Assembly (NCBI GenBank): GCA_945643635.1
Contig: CALZFC010000005.1
Span: 11,337,001-11,401,000 of the forward strand
Direction of reading: 5' to 3'
From: Allodiplogaster sudhausi
Lineage: Eukaryota > Nematoda > Chromadorea > Rhabditida > Diplogasteridae
Length of the DNA stretch: 64,000 nucleotides
A program made the translations under genes and the position numbers. The notes beneath the pieces were generated by a model. The model saw only the letters and a list, made by a program, of their open reading frames with translations. It ran no database searches and was not told the origin of the DNA. How positions within the stretch are numbered: position 1 is the first letter of the stretch; each line of letters begins with the position of its first letter. Below, one piece after another: positions 23,701-35,067 of this stretch.

Positions 23701-25203
23701 CAATTACCGTTCTCTTAACTCCTCCTTCTCCCATCTCGTTACCGAACACTTATGGCATAAATCTCATTAAGTCTGTCGATTACTTCCGTGACCTTGGAGT
23801 TTTCGTAGATTCCAATCTTACTTTTTCTAGGCATTGCAACACTATAGCATCCAAAGCCTTGTCTAAAGCATATAGCGTTTTTCGAGCCCTTCGTACCCGT
23901 AAACCGTGTGTATTGATCTCTGCCTATAGCATCTACATTCGTTCTATTTTGGAATTCTGCACAACTGTTTATTCTCCATTTCTTTTGAAAGATATTCGCA
24001 CTCTTGAGAAAGTTCAGAATTATGTAACTCGTCGCATTTTTCATAGGTGTCTAGGTTATGATTACAATTCTATGCCTCATAGCGAACAGCGAAATAGAGC
24101 CCTCAATCTGCCTTCTTTAGCAAATCGTAGAGAAGCTATTGATCAAGACCTCATGCGCAAGCTTATATTTGGTCGTACTAGGTTATCTAACAAGTGCCCT
24201 CACCATCTCGTTTTCAAGCACTCTAGAACCCGCGGTCTCTCCTTTAATCTTCATATCCAGAATTCTAAACTTAAATGCAGCGCAAATGCATACTTTGTTA
24301 GGGCCTCCAGACAGTTTAATTCTCTAAGTAAGGAATCTTCTCTCACTCTCGCCTAGTCTTCCTCTTGTATCCATTATCTCTTATTTCCCTATGTCCCGAT
24401 TTTCTGTTTATTATGTTTTATTTCTTTATTTTAATAATTTTACCACGTGTGTTACATATCAATGTTCCACCGTATAAATTGATTGATTGATTGATAAATA
24501 CATCTTTTTATCCATCCCCCTTCTCATTCATCTGCCATCTCTGTAAAATTAGACGAAATCGCCCGTTTGCGACTGCTGAACTGGCCGCGCCGGCCTTGCT
24601 GTCGGGTCTTATTTACGGCACGTCCGCCGCGATGGATTTCGTCGCCTTCGAACACCTCGATCAAGTAGCGTCTTTTATTATCATAAAATAAAAAAATACT
24701 ACAAAAACTACCGTTCAAACCAAATTGGTCATTTTTTGAACCTTCTTAGCACAAGCTGTCACCTTGAAAATAATAATGTGCAAATGAAGTATATCAGATT
24801 TTAGAAATGATTTGTTTATACAAGCGATAAGACCACCACAAAAGTAGAACCCCAATATCAGCAAAAAAAAGTCCATACGAATTGCTAATTATAACAAAGT
24901 AATTTTAAGAAAATAAACTATTTTTATTCTTGCAGATTATTGCTCTTCCGCTTAGCACTGTGTGCCCTGCGATGGTTGCGTCGATGTGGTCCGTGTTCCT
25001 TTTCAAGGAGATCAAGGTTAGCTGAATCATTGCTTTAAAAAAAACTTTGGAGCTTGAGGGCTCAAAATACATATGTATGTAGGTATTAATAGTGAGGTTT
25101 GATCATCAGAATAATTTAGGGTCGCAAGAACTTTCTGATACTCGCCGCAGCAATTTCTGTTACTGCCGTCGGCGCCATCATGATTACGCTGTCCAAATTC
25201 TGA
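20800..25203 (+). CDS. TMEM144-like multipass membrane protein, copy 1
   Basis: Ten exons join perfectly: 20800-20902, 21097-21219, 21409-21508, 21643-21723, 22790-22954, 23142-23245, 23559-23661, 24553-24664, 24936-25016 and 25120-25203 (TGA). The product is 351 aa, close to the usual ~345 of TMEM144, a family related to drug/metabolite and sugar transporters and of unproven substrate. Seen motifs: ALGVAATVAAIVGYGSAYVP with KRFETKDG at the N-terminus, NGIGMAAGSLLWN, a hydrophilic loop around KVASLPLDDKEG, and a final GRKNFLILAAAISVTAVGAI plus ITLSKF. About ten hydrophobic segments are expected. Start: the only ATG in frame after the acceptor at 20780. Intron 7 carries a LINE fragment and intron 4 is over 1 kb. 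Confidence 0.88.
23742..24497 (+). mobile_element. LINE reverse-transcriptase 3' fragment in TMEM144-1 intron
   Basis: The + strand encodes the C-terminal part of a non-LTR polyprotein: DYFRDLGVFVDSNLTFSRHC, AYSVFRALRTR, YIRSILEFCTTVYSPF, LEKVQNYVTRRIF, ending in TAG near 24355. This is the region just after the reverse-transcriptase core in CR1/Jockey-type elements. The element ends in a GATT tandem tail (about 24478-24495). The homologous intron of the second paralogue lacks it, and the flanking intron sequence resumes on both sides, so the insertion is younger than the gene duplication. Confidence 0.82.
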
Positions 25204-25877
25204 GACAAAGAAGAAGAAATCTAGACTCTTTGATATCAAATTGAATCTTTACTTTTTCACCAACTCCGAAAAGCAACATCCCTTTGAATTGCACGTTCCG
25301 CCTTATTCACTTCTTACAGTGATATCCAACTCGTCTGTCATTATAGCATATTCAATGCGAAGAAAAGTATTATTATAAATGTTCTCTTATTAGAGCTGAT
25401 CTACCATCATTTATCAATGCATTTTTAGGGTTTGATTTGTCAGTGTGCGTGTTTTAAGTGAGTGATGCACTGAAAATTACCGGTGCTTCTTTTCTTTCTC
25501 ACAAGACGTGGTATCTTTGTTAAGAACCGAAACTGAAGCAAACATTTCTCCAAACTTTTGTCATTTACTTGCACTGTCGATAAAATACTGTACGAGATGT
25601 CTGTTTAAGGTTGTTTCCATAAAGCTTTATCTAGCAAGAATATTACAAAAAACGGTTGATCACAAATGCTGGCAACAAGAAGGCCTACTACCGAAATGGA
25701 TTCAGCGTAGCAAAATGCTGGAGGGGGTTAAGGGGGCCCTTCAATTTAAGAAGCCCATTGTTACGAGATATAGGGGAAGTGCAAGGCCACACGGCCCTAT
25801 GAGTCTTCTTCCTTAAGAATCCTCGCTGTATCGTCGGAGTTGCTCTACGACAGTTGACGCGGCAGGAGCGATGAAGA
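25204..25877. other. 3' flank of TMEM144-1
   Basis: Bases 25204-25640 are homologous to 31856-32300 after the second copy, apart from a hairpin present only there. No separate gene was seen. Confidence 0.45.
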
Positions 25878-26015
25878 GAGGACAACGAGCCGGAGTTCCA
25901 GCAGATCGGACACGATGAGGACGCTTCGCTGAATCTTCAACTGACCCGGATTCTCTGTCTTCAATGGGGATTTTCGTTTGGCATATTGATCGAAGGAGCT
26001 TTCGCTTCTAACTAA
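25878..26015 (+). CDS. possible terminal exon, unknown protein
   Basis: An open frame reads EDNEPEFQQIGHDEDASLNL and FGILIEGAFASN before a TAA at 26013. Composition looks coding and an in-frame stop lies two codons before, so an acceptor around 25877 would be needed. No upstream exon was identified, and the piece may be a relic. Confidence 0.25.
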   Translation, partial: EDNEPEFQQIGHDEDASLNLQLTRILCLQWGFSFGILIEGAFASN

Positions 26016-26875
26016 GTAAATTTTAAGTAAAATAAATTTATTCAAAAAATTTTAATGAATTATTTTTATTTAATTATCAAATAAATTTATTGAAAAATGA
26101 AAGACGCGTGCTATTTACACGAAGCAGCCTTGTGCGGCTAGTGAAAAAATAAGAGAGCGCCTACTCCCATGGTGAAAGTGGCAATTCAAACGTGCATTTA
26201 TTAATTTTCCGATGAACGTTCTCCTTTAAGCACATGATCATATGTAATTAAGAGGTGGAAAAAGCTCGGAATATAAGAAAGAAACCATGAGCGTAGCGTA
26301 CGAAAGCGGAGACCATCTTCAATGTCTCTGCTGTTCAGGTACGGAGGCCCGATAGTCCCAGCACCTTATTTGATAGTGATCAGATCAGTACTACATAGCA
26401 ATTATTTGAGACGGGTAAAGAAATACATATGTGTGTAGAACTAGGAAGGTTCATGGACTCTTTCCAGTGCAATTTAATATCCAGCGTTATTTCACTACAG
26501 TCTTCGACAAACGAATTTAGTATATCCCCAATCAGTAGAGTAGCGTCACATATGTATATATATAGGAATTTAATCATGCGATATTCTCTTAGATATTAAC
26601 TCAGGATATCCAATAACTCACACTATAAGAACATTTATGGCGTAACTGACCATATGTCACTATTTTTTTCTCTTTCTTTTCGCTGGCCGGCCCATCGCGG
26701 TTCGTCGACCTCGGTGTCCTCTTTTGAGCAACGCGGAACCCACTTTAAGCCATTCTCCCAATGTCATTATCGTGAAGTAAACTCCATTCGGTACTACATA
26801 CGTCCTTTCGTCACTTTCTGTATCTCACAGACCACGTCCATAGCAAATTGCTCTTTGAGCATTCCAATTTTGTCG
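26016..26875. other. intergenic, nothing firm
   Basis: AT-rich. Minus-strand coding-like fragments in two other frames at 26690-26870 may continue the candidate just above, separated by frameshifts. A + ORF at 26654-26908 overlaps it and looks like its antisense shadow. Confidence 0.3.
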
Positions 26876-27102
26876 TTATGCCACCATGTCTTTCTGAATT
26901 TCGTGTAGCTGTGAGGCAGACACTGCTATAGACTTCCGCTCTTTTGAGACAGATCCGTCCCGGATAGCACTTCTACCCTCTAGCACAGGTCTTGTCTCTC
27001 CTGGAATAGGAGGTTGAATAGCAACTTCAAATAATGGTCCGTTGTCTGCCTCTTTTTGTAAACCCTCTGAACTACTGAGTTGCGACTGTGCAGTAGTTAT
27101 GG
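26876..27102 (-). CDS. coding-like exon of unknown gene, probably decayed
   Basis: Read on the minus strand from an AATCAG acceptor at 27103, the frame encodes SQLSSSEGLQKEADNGPLFE and SVSKERKSIAVSASQLHEIQ and stops at TAA 26876. Beyond the stop, coding character seems to go on in the other two frames (GMLKEQFAMDVVCEIQKVTK, then VYFTIMTLGEWLKVGSALLK), suggesting successive frameshifts. No family recognised. It lies between the two TMEM144-like genes and is not part of either. Confidence 0.3.
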
Positions 27103-27831
27103 CTGATTACAGTTGATGTAGCAGCTTTTTAAGGTGTGATTCCTTCCAATTTTACTGGATTCTCCTTTCGCCGATTGGCGCGTCGAGTCAACAGAACTTG
27201 CACGGCGCGGGGTGCAAGGTCGAGCGTCAGACGCGAGCGAAATGAGCGACTGGGTCAAGCAGCCCTCGACAACCGATAGACAAGTATATTATCCTGACAC
27301 GTCGATATCGCATCAAACGGGAGGCGATTCACGGTGGTCCAAGTATAACACAATTTCCGTCGTTCTCTCCATTGCATCAGAATTTCTCTGAAAAGACGCA
27401 CGTGGAGGAAGCCAGAATGAGAGTGAGAAAAAAGCGGCAGTAAAAGAAGAAGCAGAGAAAAAAGAGAAACTGCGCTTGAGTGTAGCATGCGATACGCTAT
27501 TCGGCGAACAGACCATAATAGTGATGATTAGGCTCCTCCCAACCCCAGGCCCTTCCATTTCGGGCTTTTCGTCAAATTCTCTTTTCAGAACCTTTGCTGA
27601 ATTGGTAGCTCCCGCTCTTCCCGCCGCTTTTGTAAAGCTATCGTATAACAATTACAACATCTTCTTTCTAATTCATTCAACCCTTCAAATATTGCAGCCT
27701 CTCACTGCTTTAATGACATTAGATATGCAATATTAAACGAATGATAATTAATAATGGTCTGGTTTATACGTAAAACAGGGCAATTCATCAAGAGATTTTT
27801 ATTTATTTCCAAAGCCGTAGCCGGTGCTGAG

Positions 27832-30800
27832 ATGACCGAGCAGAACATCGCGCTTGGCGTGGTGGCGACGGTAGCAGCCATCGTTGGCTACGGCTCCACT
27901 TTCGTGCCGGTCAAGCGCTTCGAGACCAAAGATGGTTTGAATTGCCTTTTTGCTTCTTTTAAATCATGCTGTGCTCTTTTTGATTTCCTCGTGGAACCAA
28001 TATTCATTTCCTAATTTGTATTCTTATAATAACAAGGCAAGAATGATTCTTTGATCTCTTTCAAGGCATCTTTGCGAGCTTCATCATGACAATCTCCGCC
28101 CTGATACCGTACCTCATCTCAGCGTTCATCTACGAGACACTCAGCATCTATCCTGTCGCGCTGCTCTCCGGCGTCATTTGTGCCCTCGGTATAGGAGAAA
28201 TTATCAACAGCAAAACATTATTTATATAACGAATACAGACGTGATGGTTCTTTCTCTGATTATTGAGCTCGTTTTATCGATTTTAGTGATATGAATATTA
28301 TTTTCCCTTCACCATCACTGCTCCCTTCAGGAAGTTCGCTGTGCGTCTTCATCATGAATGGAATTGGGATGGCCGCCGGCTCGCTTCTCTGGAACGTTAG
28401 TATGTGCATCATCGGATGGGCGGTGCCGAGGTGAGTGAGGCTTGCGAGGGCGACGTTTACTAATATGAAAGTTGAAATTTGAGCAGCAAAATTGAGCGGA
28501 AAAGACATGATTTTGATTACCTAATTAGGATTTACATTTTCGTTTATTTTATATCCTAGTTTTCTTTGTTAATTCGAAATAACACACATTTTTTATGCAG
28601 ATTTGGTCTTCTCGGCTTCAAGCCCGAAGTGCCAGAACATAATCTCGTGAATGCAGTTGGCGTCTGCATCATCATTCTCGGGTGCGATACCAGTTTTACG
28701 TGGCACTTGAAAAGAAGTTTTTTTTTGTTCATTAGACAGTGACAATCATTAGGAGAACAGCCTCTCTTCCTTACATAGGTATGCTCGAAATTCTATTCGA
28801 TTGTGCCCAAGTCACACTTGCACAATGAATTTTAAGCAGAGTGTAAAAGATTGAAAGCGTAGCCAGCAAATTCTCTGAATCGAAATGAACAGATAAGTGT
28901 ATTCATCTCGCATGTTCTGTCGTTCACGGTCTTTTAAGTGGATAGCAACGTTTTTCTCCCCATTCGTAGCTCTTCATCCGGTTGCTGTGCTCTCAACAAG
29001 TGAAGTGTCTTAAAATAGCTAAGATCTGCCATTTTCATAGCCAATAGATAGAGGGCGAGATTTCAAAGAATTGCTTGGGTCTCCAGTTTTCAACACTTGT
29101 CAACGGTCGATGATTCTGATTTTTTTTGCCTTGAAAAAGCGATCATGCGTAAGCTGACGGTAATCATTTCTGCTGTCGCGCATTTGGTTCAAGTGAGAAG
29201 ATTACCGGTTTTGAACCGTCGGATTTCCAATCTGAAGCATTTCTTTCCCTACGAACGCTCAAATGATCAAGTGTGTTTCACAGCTAAAGCATCAATGGTC
29301 ACACTTTCCCCATGCAATATCAGACATGAAGTCAGCCAAAGTAATGGCAGTCGCAGCCAGGCCGACCCCCTAACGGGCGGCCGCCCTGGCTCTCCAGTGT
29401 TTGGCAGTTCTCTCACCGGGAACCCACCATCCATGAAGGATCCGCTCCCCACGGGGGTCTTTTCCTTCCCATCGAGCTAAAACCCTTTTATTATATATTA
29501 TATATTGGAGTCGAAGGGGAGGAAAAGGCCAAAGTGGCAGGTGAAAAGTCCGCAGCGAATAATGAAAAAATTACACTATAGTCGTCTCTGTTGAAAAGAG
29601 CAACAATAAATATTTTAAATTAGATAAGTATATAAGTTCATAAGTATTCTGAACAATTCATATATGTTTCAGTGCGCTATTGTTTAGCATAAAGCATTTA
29701 GATAAACGCTCAAAAATGACTGTAAAATATATGTAGATTTTGAGTGGCGTCTGCTGCTCGTTCGTTCAGTCGACTCCGAATCGACAACGGAAAGTGGCGC
29801 CGCTTCCGCTACACGACAAGGATGGCGTTGCGGGTGGCGTCGAATTCGCCGACGCCGAAGCAACCGTTCCGCGCAAGTCCGACACCGTCACTCTCAAGCG
29901 GAAGATACTGTATGCATGTCATGGCAGCGAAAACACAATTTTTAATTCGGGCTCTATTGCATGAATATACAAAATTCTAATAGACTACTGTTTAGCTTCA
30001 TTTTCTCTCAAGTTTTATTTTATTAAAATTATTTAAGAAATTAGTTTTGTATTAGTTCATGTTTTTGACGAGTTATTTTCAAGCTGAACATATTGAGAAT
30101 GAAAATGAATGCAACGAATTAAGCTCGATCCTCGCCGCGTGCTTCACAGGCGCATGCTACGCGAACACGCCGACGCCCCTGAACTTTCTGACGCGTTCAG
30201 CCAAGGAAGGACGGCAGCAGTGGCCGAGTCTCTTCATTTTATTAGGCTTTTGCATTTAATTATTAAGAATGATGATTTTTGGACAGGGTATTAAATTCAT
30301 GACAAAGGTGAGAGCGTGCATTTTTAAAGACTTCAATATTGAGAATGAATATCTCTCTGTCTCTCTCTCTCTCTCTTTACTGTTCTCTCGTTTCAGCCAC
30401 TCTGGTTCTCTCGCCTCATCCTGCTGCTTACATGCTGTCGTTCAGCGTAGGCTCCATTATCACATCCACGCTCATTTTTGCCGTCAACTGCATTTACAAG
30501 TAAGCAATTATGACTTTCCGCACCTTAAGTCTTCACTTCAACTACCCTTCTCTTAACTCCCCTTTTCACCATCTCGTTACCGTACTCTTGCGCATTAAAT
30601 AAGTATCCGGCGAATAATTCTACAGTAGCGCTAGAGAATCAGTTTGGTTTGTGCGTTTATAAAGTTGCTCATCCCTCGATCTAGAAAGCATGTGAAAACG
30701 GAGTGCAGCTCGGACCTACCGTAGCTAATTCTCTACCCTCCAATTTTCAATTCACTATTGCTCAGAATGTAATGGAAGAAAACCGCTCAAACTTTTTGTA

Positions 30801-31855
30801 AATATGTATGTATATATCTTATACGCAAAGATTAACTTAGATGCTTAAGAAAACATAGGCTAATAATTCCCCGGATACCTCCATTAATTCGTCTTTTTCT
30901 CTTTCGTTTCTCATTGATCTGTCATCTCTGTAAAATAAGACGAAATCGCCCATTCGTGACTGCTGAAATGGCCGCGCCGGCAATGCTCTCGGGTCTCATC
31001 TACGGAGCGTCCGTAACGATGGACTTCGTTGCCTTCGAACACCTCGATCAAGTAGCGTCTTTTATGGCAATAAAAAACTACAACAATATTTCAGACCTAA
31101 TTGTTCATTTTATGAACATTCTGAGTGCAAGTTGTCACCTTAAAATGTTATATTTTGCAAGACAACGAAGTTGTTGAAGTAAAATATTTATTATGATTTA
31201 TTGCGAATAGTAATCACGATAGCTATGCGCCGCTTGCTCAGCATAATACTTATATTATATTTGCAAACCTGTAGAGTATTATGCTGAGCAAGGGGCGCAT
31301 AGCTATCGTGATTACTATGAGCAATGAATTATAAATTATTATGACCACATGAAGTATCAGATTTCAGAAAAATATATTTATAAAAATGATAAATCCACCA
31401 CACAAGTAGGAAGTAGGAGTAGGAATCCCATGTCACCAAAAAGAATGCCATACGAATTGCTAATTATATGAAAGTATGCACAAAAATAAGAAATTTTATT
31501 CTTACAGATTATTGCTATGCCGCTTAGCACTGTGTGCCCAGCAGTGATTGCTTCGATGTGGTCCGTGTTCCTTTTCAAGGAGATTAAGGTTAGCTGAAAC
31601 ATTACTGGCCTGATTTGGAGCTCATAAAGGAGAACAAGGAAAAGTTCACTGAAATATTGATAGAGAGAGACAGAACAATAAACTTTGCACATTATTTCCT
31701 CTTTTTTCAATTGAAAAAAAGATTGAGAGTGGAACCAAGTGTCGAGAGCATTGAGCATCAGAGTAATTTAGGGTCGTAAGAACTTTCTGATTCTCGCCGC
31801 GGCGATCTCTGTTACTGCCGTCGGCGCCATCATGATTACGCTGTCCAAATTCTGA
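27832..31855 (+). CDS. TMEM144-like multipass membrane protein, copy 2
   Basis: This paralogue has exactly the same ten exon lengths as copy 1: 27832-27934, 28066-28188, 28331-28430, 28601-28681, 29745-29909, 30124-30227, 30397-30499, 30940-31051, 31508-31588 and 31772-31855 (TGA), giving 351 aa with no lesion. It begins MTEQNIALGVVATVAAIVGY and ends ISVTAVGAIMITLSKF. The first codon position is as in copy 1, although the acceptor before it is CAAAG rather than TTCAG. Acceptors before exons 5, 6 and 8 (TTTTGAG, AATTAAG, AAATAAG) are weaker than in copy 1 (TTTTCAG, AATTCAG, AAATTAG), so splicing efficiency may differ. Function as for TMEM144, substrate unknown. Confidence 0.87.
29340..29500. 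repeat. GC-rich insertion in intron 4 of TMEM144-2
   Basis: Between segments that align with copy 1, about 150 bp of GC-rich sequence (GGCCGACCCCC, GGGCGGCCGCCCTGG, CCACGGGGGTC) is present only in copy 2. Its base composition is unlike the surrounding AT-rich intron. It may be a SINE-like or structured-RNA element; it has no coding feature. Confidence 0.45.
31200..31325. repeat. MITE-like hairpin in intron 8 of TMEM144-2
   Basis: Arms 31200-31249 and 31276-31325 are 50-bp inverted copies with three mismatches, separated by 26 nt. The equivalent intron of copy 1 lacks both arms. Confidence 0.8.
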
Positions 31856-31961
31856 GACAAAGTAGAAGAAATCTAGACTCTTTGATATCAAATTGAATCT
31901 TTACTTTTTCACCAACTCTGAAAAGCAACATCCCTTTGAATTGCACGTTCCGCCTTATTCA

Positions 31962-32023
31962 CATAACGATAGAGGAGTTGGATATCACTTCTTACAGTGA
32001 TATCCAACTCCTCTATCGTTATG
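31962..32023. repeat. perfect palindrome after TMEM144-2
   Basis: Two perfect 27-bp arms (31962-31988 and 31997-32023) flank the 8-nt loop TTCTTACA. In the copy 1 flank (about 25310-25345) the loop and right arm are present but the left arm is missing, so the left arm is a new inverted copy of the right one. Confidence 0.9.
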
Positions 32024-32528
32024 GCATATTCAAAGCCAAGAAAAGTATTATTACAAATGTTATCTTGGTAGAGCTGATCTGCCCTCATTTAGCAATGCAT
32101 TCGTAGGGTTTGATTTGTTCGTGTACATGTTTTCAGTGATGCACTGAAAATTACCGGTGCTTGTTTTCTTTCTTACGAGACGTGGTATCTTTGCTTAGTA
32201 CCGAAAGTAAGAAAATTTTCTCTACTTGTTATTTACGTACACTGTCGATAAAGTACTTTCTGTTAAAGTACCGTATGTTTAAGGTTATCTCCGTAAAGCT
32301 TTCCGAAATATATTACACCGGAAACTAGGGTAGCTCTCGAAAACGGCAACAACGACGAAAACAAGCTTCAGATCCGGTTTCCTCGCCTCAAATAACCTCC
32401 TTAGGGCCAGATTCAGCAAAAAAAATGTTGTAGAATCATTTTACTGTCTTACAATTAGGGACCTTAGCAGGAAAAGCTTCGTCACCACAAAGAAGCGAGG
32501 CCTCCGCGTGCGTCGCTGACGTCTGCAA
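32024..32528. other. 3' flank of TMEM144-2
   Basis: The first ~280 bp continue homology with the copy 1 flank. No gene was recognised in the remainder. Confidence 0.4.
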
Positions 32529-33183
32529 TTAATTCAATGCGACGGCGAAGTCTTGTTCATCCGATGTGCAAATTTCGATTAATGTATACCAGCAGGCCAT
32601 TTCCTGACCCTTGGCAGACTTGACCGACAGTTCCGCATCAGGCGGTGCGTCCGCGCCATTTCTAGCAAAGAAGGGCGAAGCTGAGGCTGAGAGTCGCGGA
32701 AGAGGATCGCCACCACCGAGTTCCCCAGCTGAGAAAGTCGCCTTTTCATTATTATGCATGTATTTGTCGGACAAAATGTCCCCAGGTGGACGTGTGGATG
32801 TCTCCACCTGAAGAAGTGTGAGGAAGATGAGAAGGAAGGTCTTGATGGCGGGGTTCTCCATCGAGGTGGCCGCCAATAAAAAGCACGTCCACCCCAGTTC
32901 GTAGCAGCCCGTCACCAGCTGCTGTGGGATGAAGAGCAGCAGGCACACTGTAAAAGGGTGAAGAATGCCGATGAAGGCGAAGATGACCAGGGCGGCGGAG
33001 ACGAAGAATTCGATGATCTCCAGAAAGGCGAGCAGCGTCTGCGAGTCGGAGGGGAAACCGCTGCTGAGAAAGGAAATTTAATTTCACTTTGTTGTAAAGT
33101 TTTTTGTAACAAAAATAATCCCCTCCAAAAAGGCTGTTAGGCTTTTGATAATATATAATGCCAGCAAATACCAACTCTGGCAT
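32529..33183 (-). CDS. small multipass membrane protein with acidic tail, unknown
   Basis: The main exon 32529-33063 (minus) encodes three hydrophobic segments, TLLAFLEIIEFFVSAALVIF, HPFTVCLLLFIPQQLV and TCFLLAATS...IKTFLLIFLTLL, then a soluble tail ending DEQDFAVALN and TAA. The acceptor is TTTCTCAG at 33064. A first exon ATG CCA GA with donor GTTGGT at 33183-33176 would fit the phase but is unproven. The layout suggests a three- or four-TM protein; the family was not recognised. It is convergent with the TMEM144-like gene to its left. Confidence 0.5.
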
Positions 33184-33436
33184 CGTGAAGAACGGGGCTG
33201 GGATGACACTTTCTCAATGCAAGAGCCAATAGAAGAAGCGACTGGCTGTAACGACGAACGCAGGTGGAAAGTGAAGGGGAAATGAGAACAGAAGAAGGAG
33301 AGGGAATCAAGACGTGAGCTTGTAAGATAGAATACAAATTATGCCGAAAAGTGCGAGTGATCTTGGAAGAATGTCAACTATCATGTTACCTCTTGCGACT
33401 GTCCGTATCGGTCGGTTTCTCATCTCTGCCGCACTC

Positions 33437-34580
33437 TAAAAGAACTGCCGCGCCTTCATTCTCAAGAAAGTTCGGTCAGGGGTCCCGGAACTCAAAAAAA
33501 ATTGTTCTGAGGTGTGCGGGAACTTTCCCGGACTTTTTATATGCTACAGCATGGAACCTCGGAGGTTTTCTTGACCGCTCCGGGAAAGATACCGGACCGA
33601 TTTTGCGCAAATGCGGCCAGCGCTCCGGGAAAGATCCCGCATCTTTGAAATGGTGAGAAATAGTTTGTAAAGGTTTAGGCGCAGACAAACCTACTCGAGA
33701 TATGGTTTGTCTGGCCTCTCTCATTTCGTGGTTACCTTTAGTTTTCTCTCGCACTCAAAGCAATTTCCGGGAAATAACGCTCACCGACCCTCGAACCCAT
33801 GTCGCGTTTAGGTTCGGGGGATTTTTTTCTCGGCATCTTTCTTTCTTTCTTTGTTTCTTAGTTTGTTTCCTAGTTACTTTCTTTCTTTCCTACTCACCTT
33901 GTTTCTTACTATCTTTCTTTATTTTTTCCTACTATCTTTCTTACTTTATTTCATACTTATTTTCTTTCCTTCTTTCTTACTTTATTTCTTACTTTCTAAC
34001 TTACCTATTCTTACTTACATTCTGTCTTTCTTTCATCCTTTCTTTCTTTCCTTTTTTCATACTTTGCCTCCTACTTTCATCCTTGCTTTCTTTCTTTCAA
34101 ACTTTCTTTCTTACGTCTTTCCAGAAAGCTATGAATTCCAACGAAAAAGTTACTCCTTCATTCTCAAGAACTATATATTTTCTCACTTTATTTTTTAGAG
34201 AATTCATCCGGTTCTCCGTCAAATGATTATTAATACAGCTGAAGAAAAGCGATGTAATTTGAGCCAAAAAATGCAACAAAAAAAAATCAAGTCGTCATTG
34301 TTACAAGTTAAAATGGTCTTTTCTTTCCTATTTAAAGTTTGACCTTCTTTGCAGTGCAGGAGGAAGAACAGCTTACGACGAAATTCTAATTTCAAAATGT
34401 ATATCAAAGTAATAAAATATACGAATAAACATTTTCATGCAAAAGGAATGTAATTCACACTGTTTTCTCCGGGAACTTTCCCGCACCACTCAAGATTTTC
34501 TCTAGGAACTTTCCGGGACCGGTGCGGGAATTCTGAAAGTTCCCGCACCGCTCCCGGAACTTTTACCATAGAATGAAGGC
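33437..34580. repeat. repeat region rich in GGGAACTTTCCCG motifs
   Basis: GGGAACTTTCC-type palindromic words recur at 33515-33640 and 34465-34560, and GCCGCGCCTTCATTCT near 33447 reappears inverted near 34575. This looks like a diverged foldback element whose centre (about 33830-34120) is a degenerate CTTT-rich tract. ORFs across the tract (poly-Phe/Leu/Ser) are low-complexity artefacts. Confidence 0.5.
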
Positions 34581-34782
34581 GCGGCTGAAATTGGCCGAAT
34601 AGTTCTATCCAGATACTTGAAGGAACCTCCAAAAATTACGAATCTTTTACTTAATTTTTTTGTCCTTCGAACGCACATGCAAACAATAGTATTTTTTATA
34701 TTCACTGCTTCTAGTAGCATGAATGATGTTAGTTTTTCATTTTAATGCGAAATAAAATCGACATTCTACAAACTTAAAATGC

Positions 34783-35067
34783 TCACATAAAGAAACTATT
34801 AATTGTAAGACTTTCGAAAATGAGGTGAAAGTAGAGAAGTTCTAGTAATTGGCTGTTTATGTGCGCTCCCTTGACTCGGTCGATGTGCTGAAGAGGTGCG
34901 AGGCGAACGCTGAACTCCATGCCGTCCTCTCCAAGATTAGTCCATTTCCATTCTGCTAGAGCTGACCATGCAGTTCTCTCTAAATCTTTCTCACTGTTTG
35001 CTAGTCTTCCACTTTCTACAAACCCTTCCGCGTCCCCTATCGATGGCATTTTTTTGTTGGAATCCAC
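34783..35067 (-). CDS. possible exon of unknown gene
   Basis: A minus-strand frame from 35067 reads AEGFVESGRLANSEKDLERT, AWSALAEWKWTNLGEDGMEF and SVRLAPLQHIDRVKG. It looks coding in composition, but no neighbouring exons or splice pattern were confirmed. The AT-rich C-terminal residues suggest the true exon ends before the stop. Confidence 0.27.
   Translation of the reverse strand: MDSNKKMPSIGDAEGFVESGRLANSEKDLERTAWSALAEWKWTNLGEDGMEFSVRLAPLQHIDRVKGAHINSQLLELLYFHLIFESLTINSFFM

Noticed and set aside
29097..29480. 127-codon ORF in intron 4 of TMEM144-2
   Set aside because: It crosses intron sequence homologous to non-coding DNA in copy 1 and a GC-rich insertion; no domain.
33702..34226. Long overlapping ORFs rich in Phe, Leu and Ser that look like a multipass membrane protein
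   Set aside because: They run across a degenerate CTTT/CTT tract; two frames give similar low-complexity sequence and there is no splice or homology support.
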